DNA of 64,000 bases. Origin: Protaetiibacter larvae. Its GTDB lineage: Bacteria; Actinomycetota; Actinomycetes; Actinomycetales; Microbacteriaceae. Below, piece by piece: positions 53,301-64,000 of this stretch (its first letter is position 1; each line of letters begins with the position of its first letter). Made by a program: the position numbers and the translations under genes. The stretch spans positions 1,240,001-1,304,000 of the forward strand of contig NZ_CP043504.1 of NCBI RefSeq assembly GCF_008365275.1, written 5' to 3'. A model generated the notes under the pieces. That model searched no databases, was not told the DNA's origin, and saw only the letters and a program-made list of their open reading frames with translations.

Positions 53301-55018
53301 GCGCACTCGAACCGCTGCTCCAGGTCCAGGACCTGCAGGTCGCGTTCAAGACGCAGGACGGCTTCGTGCCGGCCGTGCGCGGCGTGAGCTTCGACGTCTA
53401 CCCGGGTGAGACGGTCGCGATCGTCGGAGAGTCCGGATCCGGCAAGTCGACGACCGCGCACGCGATCATCAACCTGCTTCCCGGCAGCGGCCGCATCACC
53501 GGCGGCAAGGTGCTCTTCGAGGGCCGCGACCTCGCGCAGTTCAAGCGCACCGAGATGGAGGAGGTGCGCGGCAAGGAGATCGGTCTGGTCCCGCAGGATC
53601 CGATGAACTCCCTCAACCCCGTGCACCGCATCGGCTTCCAGGTGGAGGAGACGATCCGCGCCAATGGCCTCGCGCGGTCCAAGCGCGAGGTGCGCAAGCG
53701 CGCGATCGAGGTGCTCAAGGAGGCGGGCCTCTCCGACGCCGACCAGCGGCTGCGGCAGTTCCCGCACGAGTTCTCGGGCGGCATGCGCCAGCGCGTGCTC
53801 ATCGGCATCGGCCTGTCGTCGCACCCCAAGCTGCTCATCGCCGACGAGCCCACGAGCGCGCTCGACGTCACCGTGCAGAAGAAGATCCTCGACCACCTCG
53901 AGCAGCTCACCGCGGAGCGCAACACCGCGGTGATCTTCATCACCCACGATCTGGGTCTCGCCGCCGAGCGCGCCGAGAACCTCGTCGTGATGCACCGCGG
54001 GCGCATCGTCGAGTCGGGCCCGGCCCGCGACATCCTGCAGGACCCGCAGCACCCGTACACGAAGCGCCTCGTCGCGGCCGCGCCGAGCCTCGCCTCGAAG
54101 CGCATCCAGTCCGCCGTCTCGTCGGGGGCGGCGCTCACGACGGTCGAGGCGGACGGCACCGACCCCTCGCTCGACCTCGTGTCGGTCGCCGAGAAGTCGG
54201 TCGAGGCGCCCGCGCCCGACGCTCCGCCCGTGATCGAGTTCCGCGATGTGACCAAGGTGTTCAAGATCCGCACCGGCGGACCCCGCTCGATCCCGTTCAC
54301 GGCCGTCGACAAGGTGTCGTTCCAGGTGCCCAAGGGCTCCACCATGGCGCTCGTGGGCGAGTCCGGTTCGGGCAAGTCGACCGCGGCGAAGCTCCTGCTG
54401 CGTCTCGAGGACATCACCTCCGGCTCGATCCTCGTCGAGGGCAAGGACATCTCCGCGCTCAGCCGGCACGACCTGCTCGCGCTGCGCAGCAAGATGCAGC
54501 CCGTCTTCCAGGACCCCTACGGCTCGCTCGATCCGCTGCACAACATCGGCAACACGATCGCCGAACCGCTCAAGGTGCACCGGGTGGGGGACGCGGCCTC
54601 GCGCAAGGCGCGCGTTCGCGAGGTGCTCGACCAGGTCGCGCTGCCGGAGACGGTGCTGACGCGCTACCCGAACGAGCTCTCCGGCGGACAGCGGCAGCGT
54701 GTCGCGATCGCACGCGCACTCGCGCTCAAGCCGGAGATCGTGGTGCTCGACGAGGCGGTCTCCGCGCTCGACGTGCTCGTGCAGGCGCAGGTGCTCAACC
54801 TGCTGGCCGACCTGCAGGCCGAGCTGGGACTCACCTACCTGTTCATCACCCACGACCTCGCGGTCGTGCGCGTGATCGCAGACCACGTGAGCGTCATGCA
54901 GAAGGGCCGCATCGTCGAGCAGGCGACCGTCGACGAGGTGTTCGAGAACCCGCGCGAGGAGTACACGCGCGACCTGCTCGCCGCCATCCCGGGTGCCGAT
55001 ATCGAGCTCGCCCACTGA
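53297..55018 (+). CDS. Fused oligopeptide ABC transporter ATPase (OppD-OppF)
   Basis: 573-residue protein with two complete ABC domains. Domain 1 (about 1-265): Walker A GESGSGKST, signature FSGGMRQR, Walker B LLIADEPTSALD. Domain 2 (about 305-570): Walker A GESGSGKST, signature LSGGQRQR, Walker B IVVLDEAVSALD. A Pro/Ala/Val linker joins them. Both sites look catalytic. The fusion fixes 1:1 stoichiometry of D and F. Confidence 0.95.
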   Translation: MSALEPLLQVQDLQVAFKTQDGFVPAVRGVSFDVYPGETVAIVGESGSGKSTTAHAIINLLPGSGRITGGKVLFEGRDLAQFKRTEMEEVRGKEIGLVPQDPMNSLNPVHRIGFQVEETIRANGLARSKREVRKRAIEVLKEAGLSDADQRLRQFPHEFSGGMRQRVLIGIGLSSHPKLLIADEPTSALDVTVQKKILDHLEQLTAERNTAVIFITHDLGLAAERAENLVVMHRGRIVESGPARDILQDPQHPYTKRLVAAAPSLASKRIQSAVSSGAALTTVEADGTDPSLDLVSVAEKSVEAPAPDAPPVIEFRDVTKVFKIRTGGPRSIPFTAVDKVSFQVPKGSTMALVGESGSGKSTAAKLLLRLEDITSGSILVEGKDISALSRHDLLALRSKMQPVFQDPYGSLDPLHNIGNTIAEPLKVHRVGDAASRKARVREVLDQVALPETVLTRYPNELSGGQRQRVAIARALALKPEIVVLDEAVSALDVLVQAQVLNLLADLQAELGLTYLFITHDLAVVRVIADHVSVMQKGRIVEQATVDEVFENPREEYTRDLLAAIPGADIELAH

Positions 55019-55046
55019 GCACCCGCGCCCGCCTAGGGTGGGTCGC

Positions 55047-56912
55047 GTGCGCATCCGAGCCGTCGCGAGCGTCGTCGCCGTCGTCCTGACGGGGGCGGCG
55101 CTCGTCGGCTGCACGCCGCCGAGCCGCACCGTCGCGGGCAGCTCGGTCACGGTCGCCGTGAGCGGCGCGTTCACCTCGCTCAACGCGGACAGCTCCTTCG
55201 GGCGCGCCTCCGCGCTCAACGCCGACATCGCCTCCCTCACCGGGTCGGGCTTCGCCTCGCACGACGATCGCGGTGCGCTCGTGCCCGACCCGAGCTTCGG
55301 CACGGCGACCATCACCGCGCGCGACCCGCTCACCGTGCGGTACACGATCGCCGAGGGCGTCACCTGGTCGGACGGCGTTCCCGTCACCCCCGACGACCTG
55401 CTGCTGGCGTGGGCCGCCGAATCCGGGGCGCTCGACACCCCGGATGCCGGGGCCGACGCATCCACCGACCCCGAGACGGGGCGCGTCGGGCCGCTCCCGG
55501 AGGGCGTGGTGCACTTCGACGCGGCGCCCCCGCACGGCCTGGAGCTCGCGAGGCAGACCCCGCAGTTCGGCGACGACGGCCGTTCGCTCTTCGTGCACTT
55601 CGACAGCTACACCGCCGGATGGCAGACCGTCCTCGCGCCCGGCTTGCCGCTCCATGTGGTGGCGGCGCGCGCCCTCCAGCTGCCGCTGCGGCACGACGCC
55701 GCCGCCGCGACCGACACCGCCACCGCCGACCCGGACCGCGACGCCGCGGCCGGAGCCGTGCGCGCCGCGCGCGCCGCGATCCTCGACCGGGACACCGGCG
55801 CCCTCACACGCATCGCCGAGGTGTGGAACCGCGGCTTCGACCTCACCGGGGGCACGCCCGAACCCGAGCTCCTCGCGGCGTTGGGGCCGTATCGGGTGAC
55901 CGCGGTCGCCGACGGCAGCGTCACGCTCACCGCGAACCCGCGCTACGAGGGATCGCGGCGTCCGGCGATCGAGACGATCACGCTCACGACCGTCGACGAC
56001 CCCGCCGAACTGACCCGGCGCTTCGCGGCCGGCCGGCTCGACGTCGCCACCCCGGTCCCGGACCCGGCCCTCGCCGCGAGCCTCGCCGCGATCCCGGGCG
56101 TGCGGGTGGTGCCCGGGGCCGCGAGCACCCTCGAGCATCTCGAGCTGCAGTTCGCCGACTCCCGGAACGGGCTGTTCGGCGAGCTGCGGGTGCGCCAGGC
56201 CTTCCTCGCCGTCGTGCCTCGGCAGCAGATCCTCGACGAGATCGTCGTCCCCGTGAGCCCCGACGAGCGGCTGCTCGACTCCTTCGTGCTGCGCCCGAGC
56301 GACGAGGGCTACGCCGACGCGATCGCGGGCAACGGCGCGCGCGAGCACGCGGGCGTCGACGTGGAGGCTGCGACCGCCCTCCTCGCGAGCGCGGGGCTCG
56401 TCTCGCCCGAGGTCTGCATCCTCTACGACCCCGCCGACGCGCGCCGGGCAGCCGAGTTCGCCCTCATCCGCGACAGCGCCCAGCGCGCCGGATTCCGCGT
56501 CACCGACTGCTCCCGCGACGACTGGCGAGGGCTCCTGGGTGTGGCGGGCGCCTACGACGCCGCCCTCTACGCCTGGGACACCACGCGGCTCGGTCCCTCC
56601 GCGGTGTCGGCCGTGTACCGCAGCGACTCCGCCGTCGCCAACTTCACTCACTTCGCCGACCCCCAGGCCGACGGCCTCATCGACCGGCTCGCCGCCACCG
56701 ATGACCCCGCCCAGCGCACCGCACTGCTCACCCAGCTCGACGCACTCCTGTGGCAGCAGGCCTACGGGCTGCCGTTGTTCGCCCACCCCGTCCTCACGGT
56801 GGTCTCCGAGCGCGTCGCGGGCGTCACGCGCTCGCCGCTCGCCCCCGGCGTGCTCGAGCACGCGTGGGCGTGGACGCCGGTCGCCCCCGGCGGGAGCGCC
56901 CGAACCGGCTGA
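55047..56912 (+). CDS. Second ABC substrate-binding lipoprotein (SBP family 5)
   Basis: 621-residue lipoprotein with lipobox LVGC near Cys22. Family 5 features: VTWSDGVPVTPDDLLLAWA, LELARQTPQFG, and a C-terminal half with AVVPRQQILDEIV. It is more diverged than oppA and has many Ala/Asp-rich insertions. It follows the ATPase by 28 nt, with TAGGGT 7 nt before its GTG, so it can also be transcribed alone. Probably widens the substrate range of the Opp system. Confidence 0.88.
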   Translation: MRIRAVASVVAVVLTGAALVGCTPPSRTVAGSSVTVAVSGAFTSLNADSSFGRASALNADIASLTGSGFASHDDRGALVPDPSFGTATITARDPLTVRYTIAEGVTWSDGVPVTPDDLLLAWAAESGALDTPDAGADASTDPETGRVGPLPEGVVHFDAAPPHGLELARQTPQFGDDGRSLFVHFDSYTAGWQTVLAPGLPLHVVAARALQLPLRHDAAAATDTATADPDRDAAAGAVRAARAAILDRDTGALTRIAEVWNRGFDLTGGTPEPELLAALGPYRVTAVADGSVTLTANPRYEGSRRPAIETITLTTVDDPAELTRRFAAGRLDVATPVPDPALAASLAAIPGVRVVPGAASTLEHLELQFADSRNGLFGELRVRQAFLAVVPRQQILDEIVVPVSPDERLLDSFVLRPSDEGYADAIAGNGAREHAGVDVEAATALLASAGLVSPEVCILYDPADARRAAEFALIRDSAQRAGFRVTDCSRDDWRGLLGVAGAYDAALYAWDTTRLGPSAVSAVYRSDSAVANFTHFADPQADGLIDRLAATDDPAQRTALLTQLDALLWQQAYGLPLFAHPVLTVVSERVAGVTRSPLAPGVLEHAWAWTPVAPGGSARTG

Positions 56913-56915
56913 CGC

Positions 56916-58022
56916 TCAGGCGGCGAACGCGCCGACCATCACCATCGCGAACGGCGCCAGCACCATGAGCGGCAGCCCGACCCCCGCGATGACCATCGTC
57001 GGTCGCACGCGCGTGCCGACCCGTCGACCGGCGTCGGTCACCCGGTCGAGCGTGCGCTCGCCGATCCGGCTGTCGCTGTAGCGTTCGGCCTGCGTGCGCA
57101 GTTCCGCCGTGGTGCGTTCGATGAGCAGGAAGGCGCGTCGCAGATCCTCCTCGACGATCGCACTGCGCAGCGGCGACTCGGGGAAACGGAAGAACAGCCG
57201 GTCGTCGAGCACCTCGGCTCCCCACTGCAGGGCGCCGGCGTCGTCGAGCATCGCCGCCATGACATCCGGCGTGAACAGGTAGAGCGCGTCGCGCTCGTAG
57301 CCGGGAGGGCACAGGAGCGTGAAGGTCTGATCGAACTCGATGCCCATCGAGTAGCGGGCGTGGAGGTCGAGATTCGTGTCCGACAGCTCGGAGCGGCGCA
57401 GCAGGGCGATGTGCGGCAGGCGGCGGGGGAGCGGCACCGCGACATACCAGCCGTAGTCGATGGTGATCGGATACGGCCGCTTCTCGGTCGGCACGAAGTC
57501 GGGCGGGACCGGGCGGTGGAAGATGCGGTACCCGATCTCGAACGGCGGCCACGGCGAACCCTCGGCCGGGCGCAGCCGCATGGAGACGCGCTGCACGTTG
57601 GCATCCTGGCCGGCCGCAGGAGGCAGCGAGGTGTCGACGACCGACGTGGCGTGGTAGTCGAGCCCGTTGGCCGCGGCGAAGGCCGCGAGCTCCGGGTTCA
57701 CCGGCACCACGCGTCGACCGTAGCGGCGGTTCCAGCCCATGTGCCCGGCGATCACGGCGAGCACGAGCAGCACCCCGGCCACGCCGCAGAGCGCGTAGAA
57801 GAGCCGCCTCCCCCCGGTATCCGCCCCGGGCAGCATGACGAGCGCGAAGATCGCCGTCGACCCGGCGGCCATCGCGACCACGACCGAGACGGTGTCGAGC
57901 CACGCGGGCATGGCGCGCGAGAGTCGCCAACTCCACCCCGGGCCGCGCGGCAGCGACACCTCGAGCGGGGTGAAGTCGAGATGCTCGAACACGTGCAGGG
58001 CGTCGTCTCTCCGGGAGTTCAC
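56916..58022 (-). CDS. Membrane protein of unknown function, 368 aa
   Basis: Two helices near residues 40-90 ([20 protein letters not shown] and [19 protein letters not shown]), a large soluble middle with [20 protein letters not shown] and [20 protein letters not shown], and a C-terminal hydrophobic end ([20 protein letters not shown]). Not recognised. GTG 58022 lies 6 nt after TACAGT. It converges with the opp operon with only 3 nt between stops. Confidence 0.75.
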   Translation of the reverse strand: MNSRRDDALHVFEHLDFTPLEVSLPRGPGWSWRLSRAMPAWLDTVSVVVAMAAGSTAIFALVMLPGADTGGRRLFYALCGVAGVLLVLAVIAGHMGWNRRYGRRVVPVNPELAAFAAANGLDYHATSVVDTSLPPAAGQDANVQRVSMRLRPAEGSPWPPFEIGYRIFHRPVPPDFVPTEKRPYPITIDYGWYVAVPLPRRLPHIALLRRSELSDTNLDLHARYSMGIEFDQTFTLLCPPGYERDALYLFTPDVMAAMLDDAGALQWGAEVLDDRLFFRFPESPLRSAIVEEDLRRAFLLIERTTAELRTQAERYSDSRIGERTLDRVTDAGRRVGTRVRPTMVIAGVGLPLMVLAPFAMVMVGAFAA

Positions 58023-58028
58023 GGCGTC

Positions 58029-58034
58029 ACTGTA
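58029..58034 (-). promoter_or_regulatory. -10 element of the 368-aa gene, leaderless spacing
   Basis: On the minus strand TACAGT is followed by 6 nt and the GTG at 58022. Confidence 0.5.
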
Positions 58035-58118
58035 CCCATCACCGGTAGGATGGAGGGGTCGCGGCCCGCTGACGGCGCCGCCATCCGACTTCCCCTCCCA
58101 GCATCCTGAGGTTCCCGC

Positions 58119-60032
<1,914 letters not shown>

Positions 60033-60073
60033 GCTGCTGCGTGCTCCGCGGGGCGGGAGCGCGGGCCGCGAGA

Positions 60074-60129
60074 CGCTGATCGAGTGCCGCGCGAAGCGCG
60101 GTGCCGCACCCCGCTGATCGAGATCAGCG
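60074..60129. repeat. REP-like element between typA and efeB
   Basis: CGCTGATCGAGTGCCGCGC-GAA-GCGCGG forms a hairpin, followed by the palindrome CGCTGATC-GA-GATCAGCG (60112-60129). Shares the CTGATCGAG arm with the elements at 47.7 kb and 61.4 kb. Convergent gene ends flank it. Confidence 0.7.
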
Positions 60130-60137
60130 CACCCGCG

Positions 60138-61454
60138 TCAGTTCAGCAGCCCGTCGCCGATCGACTGACCCGGGCGGATCCCCGGCGGGATCGCGAACAC
60201 CGCCGAGCCCACGTGCCGCAGGTACTCGTTGAGGCCGTCGCGCGCGAGGGAGCGCTGCACGGTGACGAAGCGCTCCGGGTCGTTCTGGAAGCTCAGGAAG
60301 AACAGCCCCGCATCCAGCCGTCCGAGGCTGTCGTTGCCGTCGACGAAGTTGTAGCCGCGACGCAGCAGCCGGATGCCGCCGTTGACGTCGGGGTGGGCGA
60401 GGCGCACGTGGGCGGCCGCGTCGATCTTCGGGGTGCCGTCGGGGCGCAGTGCCGCGAAATCCGGGGCCGCGAACTCGCCGCCGCCGGAGAGCGGGCCGCC
60501 GTCGCCCTTCGTACGGCCGACGAGCGTCTCCTGCTCGTTGAGCTGCACGCGGTCCCAGCTCTCGATGATCATGCGGATGCGGCGGGCCACGAGATAGCTG
60601 CCGCCGACCATCCAGGAGGGGCCGGCATCGGCCGACACCCACACGTTGTCGACGACGGCATCGTGCTCCTCCGCCTTGAGGTTGGCGGTGCCGTCCTTGA
60701 AGCCGAACAGGTTGCGGGGCGTCTGCTGGGTGACCGAGGTCGACGAGGTGCGCCCGAAGCCGAGCTGCGACCAGCGGAGCGCCGCGCGCCCGAAGGCGAT
60801 GCGGCTGAGGTTGCGGATGGCGTGCACGGCCACCTGCGGGTCGTCGGAGCAGGCCTGGATGCACAGGTCTCCGCCGCTCGAGGCCGGGATGAGCGCGTCG
60901 CCCGCGAAGCGGGGGAGCGGTTCGAGGGCGGCCGGCTTGCGGGAGGCGAGCCCGAAGCGGTCGACGCCGTCGGCATCCACGAACAGGCTCGGCCCGAAGC
61001 CGAAGGTGAGGGTGAGGCCCGCCGGTCCCAGGCCGAGCGCCTCGCCCGTGTCCTCCGGGGGTGCGTAGGGGGAGCCGCCGACCGCGCCCGTCTCGCCGAT
61101 CTCCTCGCCGCGGGTGAGACTCGCCGCCGCCGCGGTCCAGTCGGCGAGCAGGCTCTCGAGGTCGGCGCGCGTGGCACCCTCCGCCAGGTCGAAGCTCGCG
61201 AAGTGCAGGCGGTCCTGGACGGGCGTCGTGATGCCGGCCTGGTGCTCGCCGTAGAAGTCGTAGCTGCGGTCCGCCGCAGACGCCGCGGCGCCGGCGATCG
61301 CTGTCGCGATCCCGGCGCCGGCGGCCCCGCCGACCACGATCCCGGCGGCCCCCGCCCCGGCGAGGCCGAGGAGGCCTCGCCGGGTGATCTCGATACGCGC
61401 CTTCGGCGCTACTCGATCAGCGGGATCGGGTTCGTGGTCGGCGGGTTCGGTCAT
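60138..61454 (-). CDS. efeB: Deferrochelatase/peroxidase EfeB (DyP-type), Tat-exported
   Basis: 438-residue heme-dependent dye-decolorizing peroxidase. Twin-arginine signal ITRRGLLGLAG with Arg25-Arg26, followed by an Ala/Gly-rich helix. The DyP motif GFKDGTANL carries the catalytic Asp, and the heme-binding His and Arg are expected in the second half. The n-region (residues 11-23, PADRVAPKARIEI) is encoded by a REP-like palindrome (61386-61423). ATG overlaps the efeO stop by one base. Third gene of efeUOB. Confidence 0.95.
   Translation of the reverse strand: MTEPADHEPDPADRVAPKARIEITRRGLLGLAGAGAAGIVVGGAAGAGIATAIAGAAASAADRSYDFYGEHQAGITTPVQDRLHFASFDLAEGATRADLESLLADWTAAAASLTRGEEIGETGAVGGSPYAPPEDTGEALGLGPAGLTLTFGFGPSLFVDADGVDRFGLASRKPAALEPLPRFAGDALIPASSGGDLCIQACSDDPQVAVHAIRNLSRIAFGRAALRWSQLGFGRTSSTSVTQQTPRNLFGFKDGTANLKAEEHDAVVDNVWVSADAGPSWMVGGSYLVARRIRMIIESWDRVQLNEQETLVGRTKGDGGPLSGGGEFAAPDFAALRPDGTPKIDAAAHVRLAHPDVNGGIRLLRRGYNFVDGNDSLGRLDAGLFFLSFQNDPERFVTVQRSLARDGLNEYLRHVGSAVFAIPPGIRPGQSIGDGLLN
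61386..61423. repeat. REP-like element inside the efeB signal peptide
   Basis: GATCTCGATACGCGCC-TTC-GGCGC-TACTCGATCAGCGG on the plus strand has the same arms (GATCTCGATAC and ACTCGATCAGCGG) as the unit at 47737-47778. It sits in frame in efeB codons 11-23, upstream of the twin arginines. Confidence 0.75.
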
Positions 61455-62665
61455 CAGACTCCGAGGACGGTGCTGGTGAGCTGCGAGAGCGGCTCGGCGA
61501 GGGCGTTGACCGCGTCGGACAGCTCCTTGCGCTGCGCATCGGTCACCTGATCGTAGGACGTGAAGCCGTCCTCCAGGCTCCCGTACTGCGCGAGCACCTT
61601 CTCGAGGGAGGCGAACTGGGTCTCGATCTCGGCGACGAGCGCCTTGCCATCCTCGGACGCGGCGGCGATCGCCTTCACGTTGCCGAAGGCCACCTCGGCG
61701 CCCTGCACGTTGGCGGCGAAGTCGGTGAGGTCGGTGTGGCTCCACCAGTCCTCCTCGCCCGAGATCTTGCCGGTCGCGACCTCGTCGAGCAGGCCGATCG
61801 CACCGTTCGAGATGTCGGCGAGCGTCACGGTGAAGTCGGGGTCGGAGACGAGGTCGAACAGCTGCTGCACGTCGGCGACGAGCCCGTCGCCGAAGGCCTT
61901 GCGCTCCTCCGGCGTCGACGGCGCCCAGTCGAGCAGCGCGCTCGTGCCGTCCGAGTTGAGGTCGCCCTCGGCGGGAGCCCAGAGGTCCTTCTCGATGCGG
62001 TGGAAGCCGGTCCAGTCGAGGCCCTCGGCCACGGCGTCGACCTCGCGGTAGTCGATCTTCGGGTCCAGGTCGCCGAACGCCTCGGCGGTCGGCTCGATCC
62101 GCTCGTACGACACGCGGGTGGAGGCGAACAGCGCACGCGCGGTGTCGTCATCCCCGGCGACGTACGCGTCGACGAAGGCCTTCACCTGCGGGAGCAGCTC
62201 GCCGGCCTGCGAACGGATGTAGGCGATGTAGTTGGTGACGGCCTCGTCGCGTGCGGCCTGGGTGTCGGCGTCGAGCTGCTGCGCCTCACCGGTGACGGTG
62301 AACTCGGCGACGCCCGTCGGGGCGCCCACGAGCTGGAACTTGCACGCCGTGTAGTAGGTGCCGGGCTCGAGCTGCGCGACATAGCTGATGGTCTGGCCGG
62401 GCGTCACGTTCTCCTTCTCGCCCACGATGCGCAGCTGGTCGTCGGCGAGGATCTCGAACTCGTTGACGTCGGTGCCGTTGTTGGTGAGCTCGAAGGTCAC
62501 GGCACCCGCGGTGGCGGTGGACGCCGAGACGTTGCACTCGGTGTCGGTGATGTCGACCGTGAGGGCGGTGCCGGTGGGCGTGTTCGGCACGCAGCCGGCG
62601 AGGGCGAGCGCGACGACGCCGGCGGCGGCGGCCACGACCAGCGGACGGGCGGGACGGATGGGCAT
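61454..62665 (-). CDS. efeO: Iron uptake lipoprotein EfeO
   Basis: 403-residue protein: lipobox LAGCVP near Cys25, N-terminal cupredoxin-like domain (about 35-120, TFELTNNGTDVNEFEILADD) and C-terminal M75 imelysin-type domain with the metal motif His222-x-x-Glu225 (GFHRIEKDLW). Collects extracytoplasmic iron for EfeU. Confidence 0.95.
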   Translation of the reverse strand: MPIRPARPLVVAAAAGVVALALAGCVPNTPTGTALTVDITDTECNVSASTATAGAVTFELTNNGTDVNEFEILADDQLRIVGEKENVTPGQTISYVAQLEPGTYYTACKFQLVGAPTGVAEFTVTGEAQQLDADTQAARDEAVTNYIAYIRSQAGELLPQVKAFVDAYVAGDDDTARALFASTRVSYERIEPTAEAFGDLDPKIDYREVDAVAEGLDWTGFHRIEKDLWAPAEGDLNSDGTSALLDWAPSTPEERKAFGDGLVADVQQLFDLVSDPDFTVTLADISNGAIGLLDEVATGKISGEEDWWSHTDLTDFAANVQGAEVAFGNVKAIAAASEDGKALVAEIETQFASLEKVLAQYGSLEDGFTSYDQVTDAQRKELSDAVNALAEPLSQLTSTVLGV

Positions 62666-62720
62666 GGGTCTCCTCGGTGATGGGTGCCCGGAACCGGGCG
62701 GGGCGATGCTGACGGGTGGT

Positions 62721-63626
62721 TCAGGCTGTGGGTTCCACCGCGTCCGGTGCCGCACGGGACGGCAACGGGCTGCCGCTCGGCCCGCGGGCCGCCGCGGGTG
62801 CGGCGGGGCGGGGGGAGCGGCGGCTGAGGCGGAGGAACACAGCGCTCGTCACGACGATGTAGGCGAGCCACGCGATGAACTGAGCCCAGCTGGGCTCGGG
62901 GGTGAAGTTGAAGATGCCGGCGAGCAGCGCACCGTACCAGCTGGTGGCGGGCACGAGGTGGGCGAGGCTGAAGGCGGGCTGACCCCAGCCGGGGATGAGG
63001 CCGGCCTCCTGCAGGTCGCCGATGCCGTAGGCGAGCACCCCGGCGGCGACGAGGATGAGGAACAGGCCCGTCCAGCGGAAGAAGACCGCGAGGTTGATCC
63101 GCACGAAGCCGCGGTAGATCAGGTACGCGATGACGACCGCGGCGAGGATGCCGAGCACGGCGCCGATCGTGCCGAGCACGGGCTCGCCGGTCGACTTGAC
63201 GCTCGCCCACACGAAGAGCGCCGTCTCGACGCCCTCGCGGCCCACCGCGACGACCCCGAGCAGCACGAGACCCCAGCCGGATCCGTTGGCGCCTCGCGCG
63301 AGCACGTCGTCGAGCTCGTGCTCGAGCTCGCCGCGGAGGCCCCGGGCGTGCCGCAGCATCCAGAAGATCATCCAGGTGACGAGCCCGACCGCGACGATCG
63401 ACAGCCCGCCGCCGAGCAGCTCCTGGGCCTGGAAGCTCAGGCCGTAGGGGCCCCAGGTGAGCACAGCGCCCACGCCGAGCGAGACCGCGATCGCGATGCC
63501 GATCCCGATCCACAGGCGCGGCAGCAGCTCGTCCCGCCCGAGCTTCTTGAGGTATGCCACGAGGATGCCGACGACGAGGCCGGCTTCGAGGCCTTCTCTC
63601 AGGCCGATGAGCGCGTTGGCGAGCAC
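62721..63626 (-). CDS. efeU: Iron permease EfeU (FTR1-type)
   Basis: 301-residue seven-helix permease. The two iron-transport motifs are REGLE at residues 10-14 and REGVE at 130-134. The C-terminal tail is basic and Pro/Ala-rich. First gene of efeUOB, with an iron-box palindrome 25 nt upstream of its ATG. Confidence 0.95.
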   Translation of the reverse strand: MLANALIGLREGLEAGLVVGILVAYLKKLGRDELLPRLWIGIGIAIAVSLGVGAVLTWGPYGLSFQAQELLGGGLSIVAVGLVTWMIFWMLRHARGLRGELEHELDDVLARGANGSGWGLVLLGVVAVGREGVETALFVWASVKSTGEPVLGTIGAVLGILAAVVIAYLIYRGFVRINLAVFFRWTGLFLILVAAGVLAYGIGDLQEAGLIPGWGQPAFSLAHLVPATSWYGALLAGIFNFTPEPSWAQFIAWLAYIVVTSAVFLRLSRRSPRPAAPAAARGPSGSPLPSRAAPDAVEPTA

Positions 63627-63650
63627 GGGAGCTTTCGGGGGTGGGATTTC

Positions 63651-63668
63651 GGTAAGGCTATCCTTACC
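63651..63668. promoter_or_regulatory. DtxR/IdeR-like iron box of the efe operon
   Basis: GGTAAGG-CTAT-CCTTACC is an 18-bp palindrome resembling the DtxR/IdeR consensus TTAGGTTAGSCTAACCTAA in layout and half-sites. It should mediate repression when iron is plentiful. Confidence 0.75.
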
Positions 63669-63716
63669 GCTCGATCACCCTACGCCCGCCTCGCCCCGGT
63701 GTCCAATGCGGCGGGA

Positions 63717-63722
63717 TATCGT
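63717..63722 (+). promoter_or_regulatory. -10 element of the right-edge gene, leaderless spacing
   Basis: TATCGT is followed by 6 nt and the ATG at 63729. Confidence 0.5.
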
Positions 63723-63728
63723 GGCGAT

Positions 63729-64000
63729 ATGAGCCGCACGCCCCGCATCCTCGTGGAGATCGGGATCGGCGTGCTGGCGTTCGCCGTCGGTGCGGCCGTC
63801 GGCGTCATCACCACCTTCACGCACCGGCAGCTGCCGCCGTGGGGCCTCATCGCAGGGCTGCTCATCGTCGCGGCGCTCATCGCAGGCCTGCGGCTCGCGT
63901 TCGAGGGCCGCCTCGCCGCGGGCGCCGCAGCGCTCGGGGTGCTCCTCGCCGTGGCCGTGCTGTCGCTGCAGACGAGCGGCGGATCCGTGCTCATCGCGGG
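63729..64000 (+). CDS. Membrane protein, DUF6113-like (3' end cut by window edge)
   Basis: 90 codons are visible and open to the window end. Three hydrophobic segments: VEIGIGVLAFAVGAAVGVIT, GLIAGLLIVAALIAGLRLA, and GAAALGVLLAVAVLSLQT. The pattern fits DUF6113 actinobacterial membrane proteins, but with part missing this is tentative. Divergent from efeU. Confidence 0.65.
   Translation, partial: MSRTPRILVEIGIGVLAFAVGAAVGVITTFTHRQLPPWGLIAGLLIVAALIAGLRLAFEGRLAAGAAALGVLLAVAVLSLQTSGGSVLIA

Overview
The window is chromosomal DNA from a high-GC Gram-positive actinobacterium, most likely the family Microbacteriaceae (Micrococcales). The evidence is the very high GC content, frequent GTG starts, TANNNT -10 boxes placed immediately before start codons, DUF4307, DUF4245 and DUF7882 proteins, and a greA / DUF4307 / hemolysin III / uppS / phoH / fumC / xseAB / ispH neighbourhood. 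No phage, insertion sequence, rRNA, tRNA or CRISPR array is visible. Nearly everything is core metabolism or transport, broken up by many palindromic repeats between genes.

Left part (1-20.5 kb): the end of an ABC uptake operon (permease cut by the window edge, plus its lipoprotein); an AI-2E family protein overlapping ilvA; greA and DUF4307; hemolysin III; uppS, a class V aminotransferase and phoH; then a minus-strand run xseB > DUF4245 > carbonic anhydrase > fumC. A family 2 glycosyltransferase sits on the opposite strand between xseB and xseA. ispH follows, then a histidine kinase overlapping a kinase-like membrane protein with no response regulator beside them, then fba.

Middle (20.5-43 kb): a 770-bp decayed, less GC-rich stretch holds a remnant of a DUF4143 ATPase. 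It leads into tetR and a heterodimeric ABC exporter with a clear palindromic operator. A membrane-anchored GH9 cellulase carries a textbook CelR-type operator over its promoter. Next come rmuC, mmsA, small genes, an exonuclease, ychF, an acyltransferase and a GDSL hydrolase facing away from each other, a glutaminase/MFS/membrane-protein operon, two convergent DUF7882 paralogues, a Dcu-type dicarboxylate transporter and an N-formylglutamate amidohydrolase-like enzyme.

Right part (43-64 kb): a tandem glycine riboswitch controls gcvT-gcvH-gcvP. A repeat-rich interval with a 44-bp direct repeat and a 34-bp tandem array follows, then a short operon of a DCC-type protein, a CPBP protease and a 51-residue proline-rich peptide. 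A complete oligopeptide ABC system (oppA, B, C, fused DF and a second lipoprotein) is followed by typA. The efeUOB iron uptake operon sits under a DtxR-like box. A DUF6113-like membrane gene is cut by the right edge.

The most unusual content is structural rather than enzymatic: several families of palindromic repeats between genes (one copy lies in frame inside the efeB signal peptide), a broken xseAB pair, the kinase plus kinase-like pair, and two short unannotated reading frames. I did not find a clearly new defence or biosynthetic system.
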